A stretch of 64,000 nt of DNA from Peptoniphilus_A olsenii (GTDB lineage Bacteria; Bacillota; Clostridia; Tissierellales; Peptoniphilaceae), in contig NZ_JBEPMA010000001.1 of NCBI RefSeq assembly GCF_040545475.1, positions 248,001-312,000 on the forward strand, in the 5' to 3' direction. Below the pieces are notes generated by a model, which was not told where the DNA came from, did not search any database, and was given only the letters and a program-made list of their open reading frames with translations. Positions within the stretch are counted from its first letter, which is position 1. Each line of letters opens with the position of its first letter. This document shows positions 49,180-58,045 of the stretch, piece by piece. The translations under genes were made by a program, and so were the position numbers.

Positions 49180-50562
49180 TCACCCCACATATCTATAAGC
49201 CTTTTTAAAAGACCTGCCACTTTGGTTTGATATAGCCACTCCACTATATCCCATTATCCTTTTACTAACACCGCCCGACTCGATTATCCTTGTAGCATCA
49301 TATTGCATAGCCAAATGTCCTTGTTGCCACAATACATCACCAGGTCTCCTATCCTTAAAAGGTATCTCTACAAAACCATGTGCCTTTGGATTACTACGCA
49401 TTGAGTGACTTGTTATCCTGCCACGTGTGTTTGCACCTGCTTGTTTATACGCCCAAGTAACAAACCCCGAGCAGTCAATACCAGTTTTTGGATTGACACC
49501 GCCCCATTTATATCTAGCACCTTTAGCAGTCTCACCTATTTGTAGTACCTTTGTTGCTAAACTGCCACCACTACTAGATATAGTGTTATCAACCGATACA
49601 GTGTCGCTTGATTGCTCCTCTTGCACTGATGTATCAATATCCTCCATCATATTTTCAAACGCCAGCTCTAAGTCCACAACATGATAGTTGTTAGCAAATG
49701 TATGTTTATCACTTACTATATAAAACTTACCATTTAAGCCAGTAAAAGGCTCTTTTATTGTCACGGCATTACCCGTGATTAAATCAAAATCACCTTTACA
49801 ACGCACGCTCGCAGTCCTATCAATATCTTTAAGCATACCCTTTGCTCTTGCTTGTGCGTCCTCGTCTTTTTCTTGACGATAAATTTCGATAATCCCGACT
49901 ATCGTGTCATTTGTTACCTCGCCAATTTCTTTTCCGTCTGTGTCAAACATTTTTACTTTGCTCACTACATTTTCAGCATTTTCCCCATAATTTGCATTGT
50001 ATAAATTGCTTTTACCATCAAGCACATATTTAGCAACAATTTTACCTTGCTCCACAATATCCACTTGACCGTCACGCATGCGTATCATATAAGGCTTACC
50101 AGTCTTTTCATTTTCAATTTTATATGCAGTAAAAACAATATTATATATAGTTTCAATATCAAATTTTCTGTCAATCGGACTGCCACTTTCGGCATTTCCG
50201 ACGCTTAAACCAATACTGCCTAATGCCTCTTGTGCAATAGCCTGTGGTGTTTTTTGCTCAAAATTAAAAGTACCTTTACTTTTGTTAGCAAGTATCAATT
50301 TATCCAAACAAGTAATACGCATAAAGTTACTATCTATCGATTTATCACGCCCAAAAACTAGACCATCAAAAATTGTAGTACCGTCATCATTTATAACTTG
50401 TACACTCGAGCCAGTCGGTATACTTATTTTTGGTAAATTTTTATCAGTACCACTGACAACAACGCCAAAGTCCAGTTGTCTAGCCGCTTGACCTTTATCG
50501 CCACTCCAACTTATAGAGTCATAAAACTTTGAGATATCTAAACCATTTGCAATTAATTTCAC
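49180..50562 (-). CDS. XkdQ-like baseplate hub with C-terminal NlpC/P60 peptidase
   Basis: The 460-residue protein begins with the hub domain (LDISKFYDSISWSGDKGQAARQLDFGV, ISCLDKL-like region) of XkdQ/gpD type and ends, after a Ser/Asp-rich linker (about 310-325), with an NlpC/P60 peptidase: GARYKWGGVNPKTGIDCSGFVTWAYK (catalytic Cys) and QQGHLAMQYD (catalytic His). It would cut the peptidoglycan during tail penetration. The lysin at 43310-44128 uses the same fold at exit. It overlaps the XkdP gene end by 4 bases. Confidence 0.88.
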   Translation of the reverse strand: MKLIANGLDISKFYDSISWSGDKGQAARQLDFGVVVSGTDKNLPKISIPTGSSVQVINDDGTTIFDGLVFGRDKSIDSNFMRITCLDKLILANKSKGTFNFEQKTPQAIAQEALGSIGLSVGNAESGSPIDRKFDIETIYNIVFTAYKIENEKTGKPYMIRMRDGQVDIVEQGKIVAKYVLDGKSNLYNANYGENAENVVSKVKMFDTDGKEIGEVTNDTIVGIIEIYRQEKDEDAQARAKGMLKDIDRTASVRCKGDFDLITGNAVTIKEPFTGLNGKFYIVSDKHTFANNYHVVDLELAFENMMEDIDTSVQEEQSSDTVSVDNTISSSGGSLATKVLQIGETAKGARYKWGGVNPKTGIDCSGFVTWAYKQAGANTRGRITSHSMRSNPKAHGFVEIPFKDRRPGDVLWQQGHLAMQYDATRIIESGGVSKRIMGYSGVAISNQSGRSFKKAYRYVG

Positions 50563-51182
50563 AATTTGATGACACCCCCTCCTTTTAGTTTTTTATAACC
50601 ACTTTGTTTTAGCAGTTGACGACCATTTTTGCCATTGCCAGTTATCCTTTTACCAATAGTCCATATCGTGTCGTATTTACCAATAGTCAAAAGTGGCAAA
50701 GCCAAAGCCGAGTTTGTAGCATATTTTTTTATATCCTCAGCCTTTATGTTGCCGTTTATCACAGGGGGTTCAGTTTTAGTTGCGTTAACTCTCACATATT
50801 CTGACATTGACAAACTGTAGTATACATCTCCAGTCCCATCTTGCTCTCCAGTCGAGTAATTGTCGATTAATACCTCAAAATTATGTGGTGTTTCGGTGAT
50901 TATGAGCCTTATAGGCTCGTCACTATTTGCCCACGCTCTGATTTTGTCATCATAATAAAAAGGGTCAAGCTTGACATCGCTCGATTCCAAAAAATCGTAT
51001 TTTTTTGACGGAAAAAAACTGTCAATTGTAACAGTCCTAAGTCCTTTTTTGCCTTTTAAATTTATGCTCCCGACCTCGTTTAATAGCTCTGTACTATTGT
51101 TTTGAGGCTCTTCTACTTGATAAAAGGGGGTTATAGGGAGTCTTATTCGCTCCCCCTCATGCGTTAGCCAAATTTCCATCAA
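50559..51182 (-). CDS. XkdP-like tail protein
   Basis: The 207-residue protein (MEIWLTHEGERIRLPITPFYQV, VTIDSFFPSKKYDF) has the beta-rich N-terminus of XkdP and a C-terminal LysM-like tail (TIWTIGKRITGNGKNGRQLLKQSG). It connects the tape measure end to the hub. The ATG codons at 51182 and 51179 both work; the gene overlaps the tape measure end. Confidence 0.82.
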   Translation of the reverse strand: MMEIWLTHEGERIRLPITPFYQVEEPQNNSTELLNEVGSINLKGKKGLRTVTIDSFFPSKKYDFLESSDVKLDPFYYDDKIRAWANSDEPIRLIITETPHNFEVLIDNYSTGEQDGTGDVYYSLSMSEYVRVNATKTEPPVINGNIKAEDIKKYATNSALALPLLTIGKYDTIWTIGKRITGNGKNGRQLLKQSGYKKLKGGGVIKL

Positions 51183-53281
51183 GCGTTACCCCCTATTCTG
51201 TTCAATTTTGCAATTTTTAACTCGTTAGCTAAACTGTTCATAATCTTATCGATATCGGCTTTCTTTCGCACGATTATTTGGTCAGCAAGCTTTGGTATCG
51301 TGATTGTAACATTGCTACTATTGTCAGTTTTGCCCATTTTATAAGCCTCTTTAACCGACTTGTCGTGTGGCAAAACTCTACTGCCACGTGGCAAGTCTAC
51401 AATCTCTCCGCCACGCTCGTGTATCTGTACAATACCACCTTTCCAAAAATCAGTACCCTGGGCAAGTTGTGGTATTAAAGGTATCTTAATACCTTTACCG
51501 CCAATACCCGGTACCCACTCGGGTATTTGTATTTTATTAAGACCCGATATACCTTTGTTAATAAAGCTAATAACTCCATTCATCAAACTTTTTGCGACAT
51601 TCGGAATAATACCAAGTATAGATTTAAACACATTTACAAATCCTTTTAAAGCCTTACGCCAGTTGCCAGTAAAAACACCTGCAAAAAACTCGATTATACC
51701 ATCAAGCGCACCAATCAAGCCTTTTATTACCGCTTTAATTACGCCAACAACTACCTCAGTAATAGGACTAAGTGCCGACCAAACATTTACCCAAACACCT
51801 TTAAACTCTACTATCATCTGACCCAATTCCTTTAAAACTGCTCCGCCGATAATTTTTATATTTTTAAAGATATTGGATATAGTTTTACCTATACCTGGAA
51901 ATATTTGCTCAGCCTTATCTCTTATTTTATCCCAATTTTTAATCAGCAGTACCGCTACCGCAATAATTGCCATAAGCACGCCAATCGCAATAAACCCAGG
52001 TCCTTTTATAAATTTAAGCATACCTCCTACTTTTCCAACCGCGTCTGATAAATCAAATAATTTAAAATTTAACTTACCACCAAGCATTATTAGGTTACCA
52101 AAAACAACTAAAATTGGTCCGACTGATGCAATTATACCTGCCCATTTTACAATGTTTTGTTTTTGCTCATCTGATAGTCCACCAAACCAGTCTGTTAGCC
52201 TTTGTATTTTGTCAATAACATTATCTAATATTGGTGCCCAAATATCTGATGTTGCCTCAAATAAATCATATCCGACTAGTTTTGCATTGTTTATCAACTG
52301 TTGTAGTTTGTCGATTGGGTCTAATGCCTCTTCAAAAGTTTTTCCCACTGCACCGCTTGCGAGTTTAGATGCATCTGCAAAATCCTCAAAGTTTAATGCA
52401 CCTCGCTCAATTGCATCAAGCATAAAAGTTGCACCTTTTGTACCAAAATACTTGCTCGCCAAACTTAACTTATCCGCATCACTTGTCGCACTATTTAACT
52501 CTTTTTGTAAATCAGTTAGTCCTTTACTCAAGTCTTTACCATCTTTTGCAAATGTCACTTGTGCTTTAGACATATAAGACATAGCCTTTGACGAGTCAAT
52601 ACCCGACTGTTCAAAATTACCAAGTAGAGCCGTTGCTTGCTCAAATTCCAGTCCTAGCGATTTAATTTGAGGAGCACCTCTTGTCACTATATCAAATAGC
52701 TTATCAGTGCCTTGTCCAGTATCTTGTGCAGTTTTTGTCACCGCATCTAAAACTTGTGTCAACTTATCTCCCTCAAGTCCATACGCCGACATTGCCTGTT
52801 TAGCTTGTATACTAGCTTGTGACACGTCTTGACCGTTTATATCTGCAAATTTAATCATATATTCTGACGCATCTTCGAGCTCTTTTCCCGTGAGTCCAAA
52901 TTGGGTGTTGACCTCGCCAATTGCATCACCGACTTTTTGCATGTCAACTGGTACATTTTTACTTACTTTTTTAAAGCTATCCTCAAAGCCTTTCATGGCA
53001 TCGCCAGTCGCACCAGTTTTTGTCACAATTGTGTCCAGTGCATCATCCACATCATGCCAAGCTTTAGTACTTAAAGCACCGATAGCCAGTATTGGGGCGG
53101 TGACATTTTTTGTTAGCACCTCACCCAATCCTTTTATGTTTTTACCAGTATGCCACAAACTTTGACCCACTCTTTTATAGTGTTCTTTAAAACCTGAGAG
53201 GTGTTTGTCCACCGTTTTTAAAGGCTCAGAAAACTTGTCCACAAGCCTTAAAGTCGCATCATAGATTTTACTTTTTGCCAT
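51179..53281 (-). CDS. Phage tail tape measure protein
   Basis: The 700-residue protein sets tail length. The N-terminal TP901-type core (KNVTAPILAIGALSTKAWHDVDDALDTIVTKTGA, VNTQFGLTGKELEDASEYMIKFADING, QSGIDSSKAMSYMSKAQVTFAKDGKD) is followed by hydrophobic membrane-spanning stretches near residues 380-450 and 510-560 and a glycine-rich C-terminus. Its start overlaps the frameshift product of the tail chaperone by 14 bases, the usual arrangement. Confidence 0.92.
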   Translation of the reverse strand: MAKSKIYDATLRLVDKFSEPLKTVDKHLSGFKEHYKRVGQSLWHTGKNIKGLGEVLTKNVTAPILAIGALSTKAWHDVDDALDTIVTKTGATGDAMKGFEDSFKKVSKNVPVDMQKVGDAIGEVNTQFGLTGKELEDASEYMIKFADINGQDVSQASIQAKQAMSAYGLEGDKLTQVLDAVTKTAQDTGQGTDKLFDIVTRGAPQIKSLGLEFEQATALLGNFEQSGIDSSKAMSYMSKAQVTFAKDGKDLSKGLTDLQKELNSATSDADKLSLASKYFGTKGATFMLDAIERGALNFEDFADASKLASGAVGKTFEEALDPIDKLQQLINNAKLVGYDLFEATSDIWAPILDNVIDKIQRLTDWFGGLSDEQKQNIVKWAGIIASVGPILVVFGNLIMLGGKLNFKLFDLSDAVGKVGGMLKFIKGPGFIAIGVLMAIIAVAVLLIKNWDKIRDKAEQIFPGIGKTISNIFKNIKIIGGAVLKELGQMIVEFKGVWVNVWSALSPITEVVVGVIKAVIKGLIGALDGIIEFFAGVFTGNWRKALKGFVNVFKSILGIIPNVAKSLMNGVISFINKGISGLNKIQIPEWVPGIGGKGIKIPLIPQLAQGTDFWKGGIVQIHERGGEIVDLPRGSRVLPHDKSVKEAYKMGKTDNSSNVTITIPKLADQIIVRKKADIDKIMNSLANELKIAKLNRIGGNA

Positions 53282-53854
53282 ACTGAGCCTCCATTTCCTT
53301 TATTTCTTCCTCTATATCTTCGATTTCCCTTAAAAAAAACGCTCTAGTGATTTTTTTCTCACCATACTGCATTTTTAGGTATTTATAAGGACTCCAACCC
53401 TTTTTACGATATAGCCAATAAGCCGTCTGTACATCAGGATTGGAGTCTATTAGTTTTTTATCTCACTAACCTCATCTTCATACCCCGATAAATTTTCAAT
53501 TGCTCCCGATAAAATATCCATTTCCCCTGAAAGCATCAACTTTTCTACAAGTTCACTCGGCGTATTTGCTCTAAATTTAGCCATTAGGTCTTTATTTTTA
53601 AAGATTGTAGAGCAACCCTCTACAATAGTCCTAAGTTGTGCATGATATTTTTCAATATTGACCTTATGAGCAGTTTTGCCCATTTTAATATCCATCATAT
53701 CTTTTATGATTTCGCCCTCTTGCGCAGGTGTCAAAGCTTGTATGGGGAAAATAAATTCTTCCCCACCAAGTTTTTTAAGTCTGATTTTTACCTCGCCAGT
53801 CGGCAGTTCTAGTTTTCCCTCGTCAAATTGCATTAATTTTTGTAAAGTGTCCAT
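53268..53854 (-). CDS. Tail assembly chaperone, G-T frameshift product
   Basis: A -1 shift at A-AAA-AAC (53453-53459) fuses the 134-residue G protein to a further 61 residues, starting LIDSNPDVQTAYWLYRKKG and ending in a charged helix (REIEDIEEEIKEMEAQ). The extension stops at 53268, inside the tape measure start. This G/GT arrangement, with G coating the tape measure and T recruiting tube subunits, is known across long-tailed phages. The 53268-53449 stretch has no start codon of its own with a ribosome site, which supports production by frameshift. Confidence 0.85.
53390..53459 (-). promoter_or_regulatory. -1 frameshift signal: heptamer plus 11-bp stem
   Basis: A-AAA-AAC (53453-53459) is followed after a 5-base spacer by GACTCCAATCC (53437-53447), which pairs with GGGTTGGAGTC (53390-53400) as an 11-bp stem with one G-U pair and a 36-base loop. 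Slippery site, spacer and stem match the standard stimulator layout. Confidence 0.85.
53450..53854 (-). CDS. XkdN-like tail assembly chaperone, G product
   Basis: The 134-residue zero-frame product (MDTLQKLMQFDEGKLELPTGEVKIRLKKLGGEEFIFPIQALTPAQEGEI) matches XkdN-type chaperones. It binds the tape measure during tail assembly. It ends directly after the slippery heptamer with ATA AAA AAC TAA, and lies between the tube and tape measure genes. Confidence 0.9.
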   Translation of the reverse strand: MDTLQKLMQFDEGKLELPTGEVKIRLKKLGGEEFIFPIQALTPAQEGEIIKDMMDIKMGKTAHKVNIEKYHAQLRTIVEGCSTIFKNKDLMAKFRANTPSELVEKLMLSGEMDILSGAIENLSGYEDEVSEIKN

Positions 53855-53864
53855 ATTTCCTCCA

Positions 53865-54299
53865 TTATTCTTCGATTAAATCATATAACTCATAGTGTCT
53901 AAAGTTAAAAGGTAAGCTTTCTTCCGTGTCTTTTGCATGCTCAAAATCAAAAAGTGTAAGTTCCGTAAAAGTTACATTTTTGATTATAATACGCTCAGCA
54001 CCAAGTGCTGTTGGGTCATCAAGTTTTCCCATTATTTTTACAACGGGTGTTCTCCCTGCCATCAATTTATCATGCATAAGTCTCAAACCCAAACTAGAGT
54101 ACTTGCCTACAACTACACTTCCAGTCCCCTCTAACTCTAAAAGTTTTTTACCTTTCCACAAGTCTCGAGGTCTCACAACATCAGCATAAGACATTGCGAC
54201 TTTACACTCAAACTTTTTAAGTGTAGCTAAATATTCATCATCAATCCATACTTCCCCGTATGTTCCGTTGATTATCTGTTCGTCTAATATATCTTTCAC
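53865..54299 (-). CDS. Phage tail tube protein (XkdM)
   Basis: The 144-residue protein (ILDEQIINGTYGEVWIDDEYLATLKKFECKVAMSYADVVRP, ELEGTGSVVVGKYSSL, FNFRHYELYDLIEE) matches XkdM/DUF2001 inner tube proteins. It forms the rigid tube inside the sheath. Located after the sheath gene by 12 bases. Confidence 0.9.
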   Translation of the reverse strand: MKDILDEQIINGTYGEVWIDDEYLATLKKFECKVAMSYADVVRPRDLWKGKKLLELEGTGSVVVGKYSSLGLRLMHDKLMAGRTPVVKIMGKLDDPTALGAERIIIKNVTFTELTLFDFEHAKDTEESLPFNFRHYELYDLIEE

Positions 54300-54311
54300 A
54301 AAATCACCTCT

Positions 54312-55421
54312 TTAAATAACAACCGCAACTTCGATTTCTTCGATGGCGTCAAGTATTTTGCAATATGCTTTAATAAATACTTTGTCTTTAGTGTCAGCCT
54401 CTCTAATTTCCTTAGGTTCCATTTCGTCAACTGTTCTACCGTCAATCGTTTTGTAACCCATTGAACGCAAGAATGCCTTTTGTGCCTCCATATCAATTTC
54501 TACATGTGATGAGCCTTTTGCGATAAGTCCATCTCTTTCAAGCACTTGCATATAACCTAGTATTGCACTCATCAGCAAACATTTATTGTCGTAAGAGTTA
54601 GCATACTTACCTATATAGCTATCTTGAGCCGCCCACTGTATGTCATCAGCCATTGCATCCATGATATCGACTATTTTTATTTTTCTAAACGACTCGCCCT
54701 TTATCTGACTTGTAGTCGTCAAGGAGTTGACACCTCTTGCAACCTTGATTTTCTCCCCGTCATTTAGTAGTACAAGCTCACCTTGACCGATTTTGTCTGA
54801 TAACTCCTCGTTTGTATAGTGTGTACAAGCAGTTAGCTCTGGTAGCGGTGCAAATGTACAAGCAATTTGCATTGGTGTCCCTGCTATAAGACCTGCAATT
54901 CTTGCCGTATACTCGCTTGTTTTGTATTCTTTTTCTATCGTCGTCACGCTCGGCATTGTAAAGTTGATGATTTTTTCGCTATCACCTTTAATATTTGCCG
55001 ATACAAACTTACAACGCTTGTCTTTGTTGTCGTTAAGTGTTTTAACCCAAGTCGCTATTTTCCCGCTATCGACCTCATCAGCAAATGGCACTGCCAAATA
55101 GTCCCATCTCAAAGTCTCAAGCTTTTTAAAAGCCTCTGTAGTCACATCAAATTTTGGTTTTGTCGCAGTTTCCGACTGCTCTACAACTAAAATAATCTTT
55201 CTCGGTGTTTGTACATATCCAATCATTGCAAGTTCAATCTGTTCTCTATTTTTTTCCGATAACCCCTCGGGTATATCTGATAATGTGTAGATATTGTAAG
55301 TTCCATTTAATTTAGTATCTTGCAACACTAAAGCTACAATACCTCTTTCACTTCTGCCAATTCTTGCAATACCTTGTTCTTCAAAACGTATATGCAAGTA
55401 AGGTAGTCCTTTTTTAGCCAA
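54312..55421 (-). CDS. Phage tail sheath protein (XkdK)
   Basis: The 369-residue protein starts MAKKGLPYLHIRFEEQGIARIGRSERGIVALVLQD and contains GVNSLTTTSQIKGESFRKIKIVDIMDAMADDIQ and a C-terminal DAIEEIEVAVVI strand, the sheath subunit plan of contractile tails. It shows that this phage is a myovirus. It overlaps the terminator-protein gene by 8 bases. Confidence 0.93.
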   Translation of the reverse strand: MAKKGLPYLHIRFEEQGIARIGRSERGIVALVLQDTKLNGTYNIYTLSDIPEGLSEKNREQIELAMIGYVQTPRKIILVVEQSETATKPKFDVTTEAFKKLETLRWDYLAVPFADEVDSGKIATWVKTLNDNKDKRCKFVSANIKGDSEKIINFTMPSVTTIEKEYKTSEYTARIAGLIAGTPMQIACTFAPLPELTACTHYTNEELSDKIGQGELVLLNDGEKIKVARGVNSLTTTSQIKGESFRKIKIVDIMDAMADDIQWAAQDSYIGKYANSYDNKCLLMSAILGYMQVLERDGLIAKGSSHVEIDMEAQKAFLRSMGYKTIDGRTVDEMEPKEIREADTKDKVFIKAYCKILDAIEEIEVAVVI

Positions 55422-55851
55422 TTAAATCTCCCCTTTCGTAATTAATAAATAATTTTTTCATCATTTCTCTGTTTACTTCATTTTTGATTTTGTTTACATA
55501 AAAACTAATTTGGAAACCGAAAAACAAAGAGTCATCTTTAATACTCCATGCGTTGTTTGTAATCAAAATTGACAAACCATCTATATCAATTTTGTAATTA
55601 AATATTTCCGATAATTTGTCTCCGATTTCCGCAAGCTTTATTTTGTCGCCTTTTCTGTACTGCACTATCGCAGTGTAGGTTACATAATCATTACTGTTGC
55701 TGTATGACTCCCTTTCAAAGTTTTCCATATAAACAAAAAAATAAGATTTTTTTAAGTCGCTTGTTGCCTCACTATTCAAAACCTTATCCTCAAAATTTTC
55801 ATGTATTTTTTTTACTATCGATTTTCTTACATCTTTTGATTTAATCATCAA
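55414..55851 (-). CDS. Phage tail terminator family protein
   Basis: The 145-residue protein (KSIVKKIHENFEDKVLNSEATSDLKKSYFFVYM, VTYTAIVQYR, IDIDGLSILITNNAW) has the alpha-beta pattern of tail terminator proteins (DUF6838-type) that cap the tail end. Position just upstream of the sheath gene supports this. Confidence 0.8.
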   Translation of the reverse strand: MMIKSKDVRKSIVKKIHENFEDKVLNSEATSDLKKSYFFVYMENFERESYSNSNDYVTYTAIVQYRKGDKIKLAEIGDKLSEIFNYKIDIDGLSILITNNAWSIKDDSLFFGFQISFYVNKIKNEVNREMMKKLFINYERGDLIG

Positions 55852-56281
55852 ACAGTTCCCCTAATAAATCATCTATCATTTTTTCTTGTTCGTTTATGAT
55901 ATCCGACTCCATAGCCTTTAATTTCTTTTCAGCAAAAAATTTGCCCTCAACAAAATCTTTGCCCTTTGGATTTTCAACATCGCCACGTCTACCTACTCTG
56001 TGTCCTCTTTCCATAAGGTGAAAATGGGGTCTTTTGTTGCGTATTCTTTTAACATAAACCCCGTATTCTTTGGTTGTTTTTTCAGCAATCCAACCTGTGC
56101 TCAACCTTTTGTTTCGAGGTTTTTTCCTGTTACTTACTGGCGTTACTGATTTTAGTTCTTTTTTGATTTTATTGCCAAGTTTGTCGTATCTCTCGATGAT
56201 TTTTCCAGGTGCTTTTTTTTCGATAAGTTTTAACTTATCACTAAACTTATCCAAACTTTTTAAGTCAGTTAACTCTGCCAT
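55841..56281 (-). CDS. HK97 gp10-like minor tail/neck protein (XkdI)
   Basis: The 146-residue basic protein (YDKLGNKIKKELKSVTPVSNRKKPRNKRLSTGWIAEK, RIRNKRPHFHLMERGHRVGRRGDVENPKGKDFVEG) matches HK97 gp10/XkdI. It helps join head and tail. Overlaps both neighbours by about 11-13 bases. Confidence 0.88.
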   Translation of the reverse strand: MAELTDLKSLDKFSDKLKLIEKKAPGKIIERYDKLGNKIKKELKSVTPVSNRKKPRNKRLSTGWIAEKTTKEYGVYVKRIRNKRPHFHLMERGHRVGRRGDVENPKGKDFVEGKFFAEKKLKAMESDIINEQEKMIDDLLGELFDD

Positions 56282-56607
56282 AACACAACAACCTCCATGT
56301 ATCGCCCTTGGGTTACATAGTCCATGTATGCACCAATATAGATTATCTCAGCTTTGATGTCATTAAAAACTACATAGTCATTTACCTCAATATCTTTACG
56401 ACTTCGCATTTTAAACCTATAGGTCATTTCGTGTTCATCTTTTCTGTTTTTGATAAACTCTCTGCCAGTCTGTGGCAACAACTCTACCCAATCTACACAA
56501 ATAAGTTTGGGCTTTTGTTCGTATTCGCCGACTTCGTTTACAACTTCTTCCAGTTCTTCTCTGTCATAAAAAAACACTTTTGTTTTATTTCTTCCTGCGT
56601 TGTACAT
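56269..56607 (-). CDS. Phage head-tail joining/head closure protein
   Basis: From ATG 56605-56607 (GGTGAT site inside the previous gene end) the protein has 112 residues: MYNAGRNKTKVFFYDREELEE, PQTGREFIKNRKDEHEMTYRFKMR, INDYVVFNDIKAEIIYI-like strand series, as in head closure (SPP1 gp16-like) proteins. An earlier start six codons upstream is less likely. Confidence 0.78.
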   Translation of the reverse strand: MYNAGRNKTKVFFYDREELEEVVNEVGEYEQKPKLICVDWVELLPQTGREFIKNRKDEHEMTYRFKMRSRKDIEVNDYVVFNDIKAEIIYIGAYMDYVTQGRYMEVVVLWQS

Positions 56608-56608
56608 G

Positions 56609-56884
56609 TCAATCACCATATTCAAGCTGATGTATCATACTTCTGACAATATAGTTCATTTCATGTTTTTGTCCTAACATATATCTTTCGTCATATAACG
56701 CTTGTATGATAGCCAGTTGTACCATTTCAGCTTTTTCTCTAAACTTTTTCTTTTTTGCTCTCTCTTTATAATTTGTGATACCATCTTCGAGATAGCCGTC
56801 AGCTATACCGATTAATCTATCAATATAGCTGTCGTCATCATCATAAGTTACTCTAAGATAGCTTTTTACTTCTTCGAGGGTCAT
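56609..56884 (-). CDS. Phage head-tail connector (gp6/YqbG-like)
   Basis: The 91-residue helical protein (MTLEEVKSYLRVTYDDDDSYIDRLIGIADGYLED) matches the gp6-like connector family that binds under the portal. It follows the capsid gene by 15 bases. Confidence 0.88.
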   Translation of the reverse strand: MTLEEVKSYLRVTYDDDDSYIDRLIGIADGYLEDGITNYKERAKKKKFREKAEMVQLAIIQALYDERYMLGQKHEMNYIVRSMIHQLEYGD

Positions 56885-56899
56885 TTTTTTACCCCCTTA

Positions 56900-58033
56900 T
56901 TAAGCCTCTGTCGCAGTAGCCTCTGATATAGTTACATAAGCCATAGCCTCAGTATCAACTGTTTTAGCATCAAATCTCTCAATCACTCTTAATAGTGTTG
57001 CGTTTTTAGTAAAACCTGCCTCTGTTGAGCGTGCAATTTCAACGCCTTTTCTGTCATAAAAATTGACAAATTCTGCAATATCCCCAACATAAAACGGATA
57101 TTTTTTAGCATCTAGTGGCAACATCTCGTCTGTTAAAACTAGCACTTTTTTACCTTTAAATAATTTTTTAGTAGTGTCAGTTAAATCTATAGTTAAAAGA
57201 GGTCTTTTATTTTCATCTTCTAATTTATCGAGATAGTCAAAGCCTGATTGATTTGTGATTATAACTGCATTATTTGCAATCGCAGGGTCTAACTTAACAT
57301 TTAAAGCAGTAATTATATCTTTATAATCTTTCCCAGTCACTTTAATTTTTGCAGTTTTTAATAGTTTTAAGATTTCAGCATTTTCTGTATTTACCGCTTT
57401 TTGAGTAAAGTTATTACCAATCACGCTTATAAGTGGTAAATTTGTATCCTCTAATAAAGTGTTTGATACTGGTATAATGTCCCCATAATCTTTTACTTCC
57501 CAATTTTGTTGAGCAAATGTAATTTCAGATTGCCCAATTTCTGTTAACTCCTCAAAATTAGTAAGAGTGCCTTTTTGGTCTTTTGCAACTGGGAATTTAC
57601 CCGACAAAGTATTTACTTCAACTATATTACAATAATCTTTAAGAGCGATTTTGTGTCGTCTAAACTCTTTGATTGTGTTTGCTTGTTCTTCAGGTACTAG
57701 ATATCCACCCTTTTCGTCCGTATGTTCTACTTGACCTGGCGTTCCTACATTGTAAACCTCGTATTCTTTTTCGGTAACTGGTTTTCCCATTATAAGCTTA
57801 TTAAATACTTTATTTACATCAATATCTTTTGCGTTGTCAATTTCTGTAGCATTTTCAACAATATTGCTAAATTCTTCTTTTTCTTCTTCCAGTGCTAAAT
57901 CAAGTTCTTTTCTAGCTTGATTTAAAAGTTCGATTTTTTCGTGTGCTTCATCAATTTTTCCTTGTGCTTGCAGTTCTTTCATTTCATTTTTGATTTTTTC
58001 GATTTTGTTTTTAATATTTACGCTTTTTAACAT
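56900..58033 (-). CDS. Major capsid protein, HK97 fold
   Basis: The 377-residue protein has an N-terminal coiled-coil delta domain of about 100 residues (IKNKIEKIKNEMKELQAQGKIDEAHEK), removed by the protease, then an HK97 core (GGYLVPEEQANTIKEFRRHKIALKDYCNIVEV, NAVIITNQSGFDYLDKL, DKTGVEIARSTEAGF-like strand). It forms the icosahedral shell. Follows the protease gene by 12 bases. Confidence 0.92.
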   Translation of the reverse strand: MLKSVNIKNKIEKIKNEMKELQAQGKIDEAHEKIELLNQARKELDLALEEEKEEFSNIVENATEIDNAKDIDVNKVFNKLIMGKPVTEKEYEVYNVGTPGQVEHTDEKGGYLVPEEQANTIKEFRRHKIALKDYCNIVEVNTLSGKFPVAKDQKGTLTNFEELTEIGQSEITFAQQNWEVKDYGDIIPVSNTLLEDTNLPLISVIGNNFTQKAVNTENAEILKLLKTAKIKVTGKDYKDIITALNVKLDPAIANNAVIITNQSGFDYLDKLEDENKRPLLTIDLTDTTKKLFKGKKVLVLTDEMLPLDAKKYPFYVGDIAEFVNFYDRKGVEIARSTEAGFTKNATLLRVIERFDAKTVDTEAMAYVTISEATATEA

Positions 58034-58045
58034 TTTCCCATCTCC

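Noticed and set aside
51873..52577. Plus-strand frame of 234 codons in the prophage
   Set aside because: Antisense to the tape measure gene; no ribosome site, Ser/Ile/Pro-rich shadow.
54296..54496. Minus-strand 66-codon frame overlapping the sheath gene
   Set aside because: Alternate-frame shadow at the 3' end of the sheath gene.
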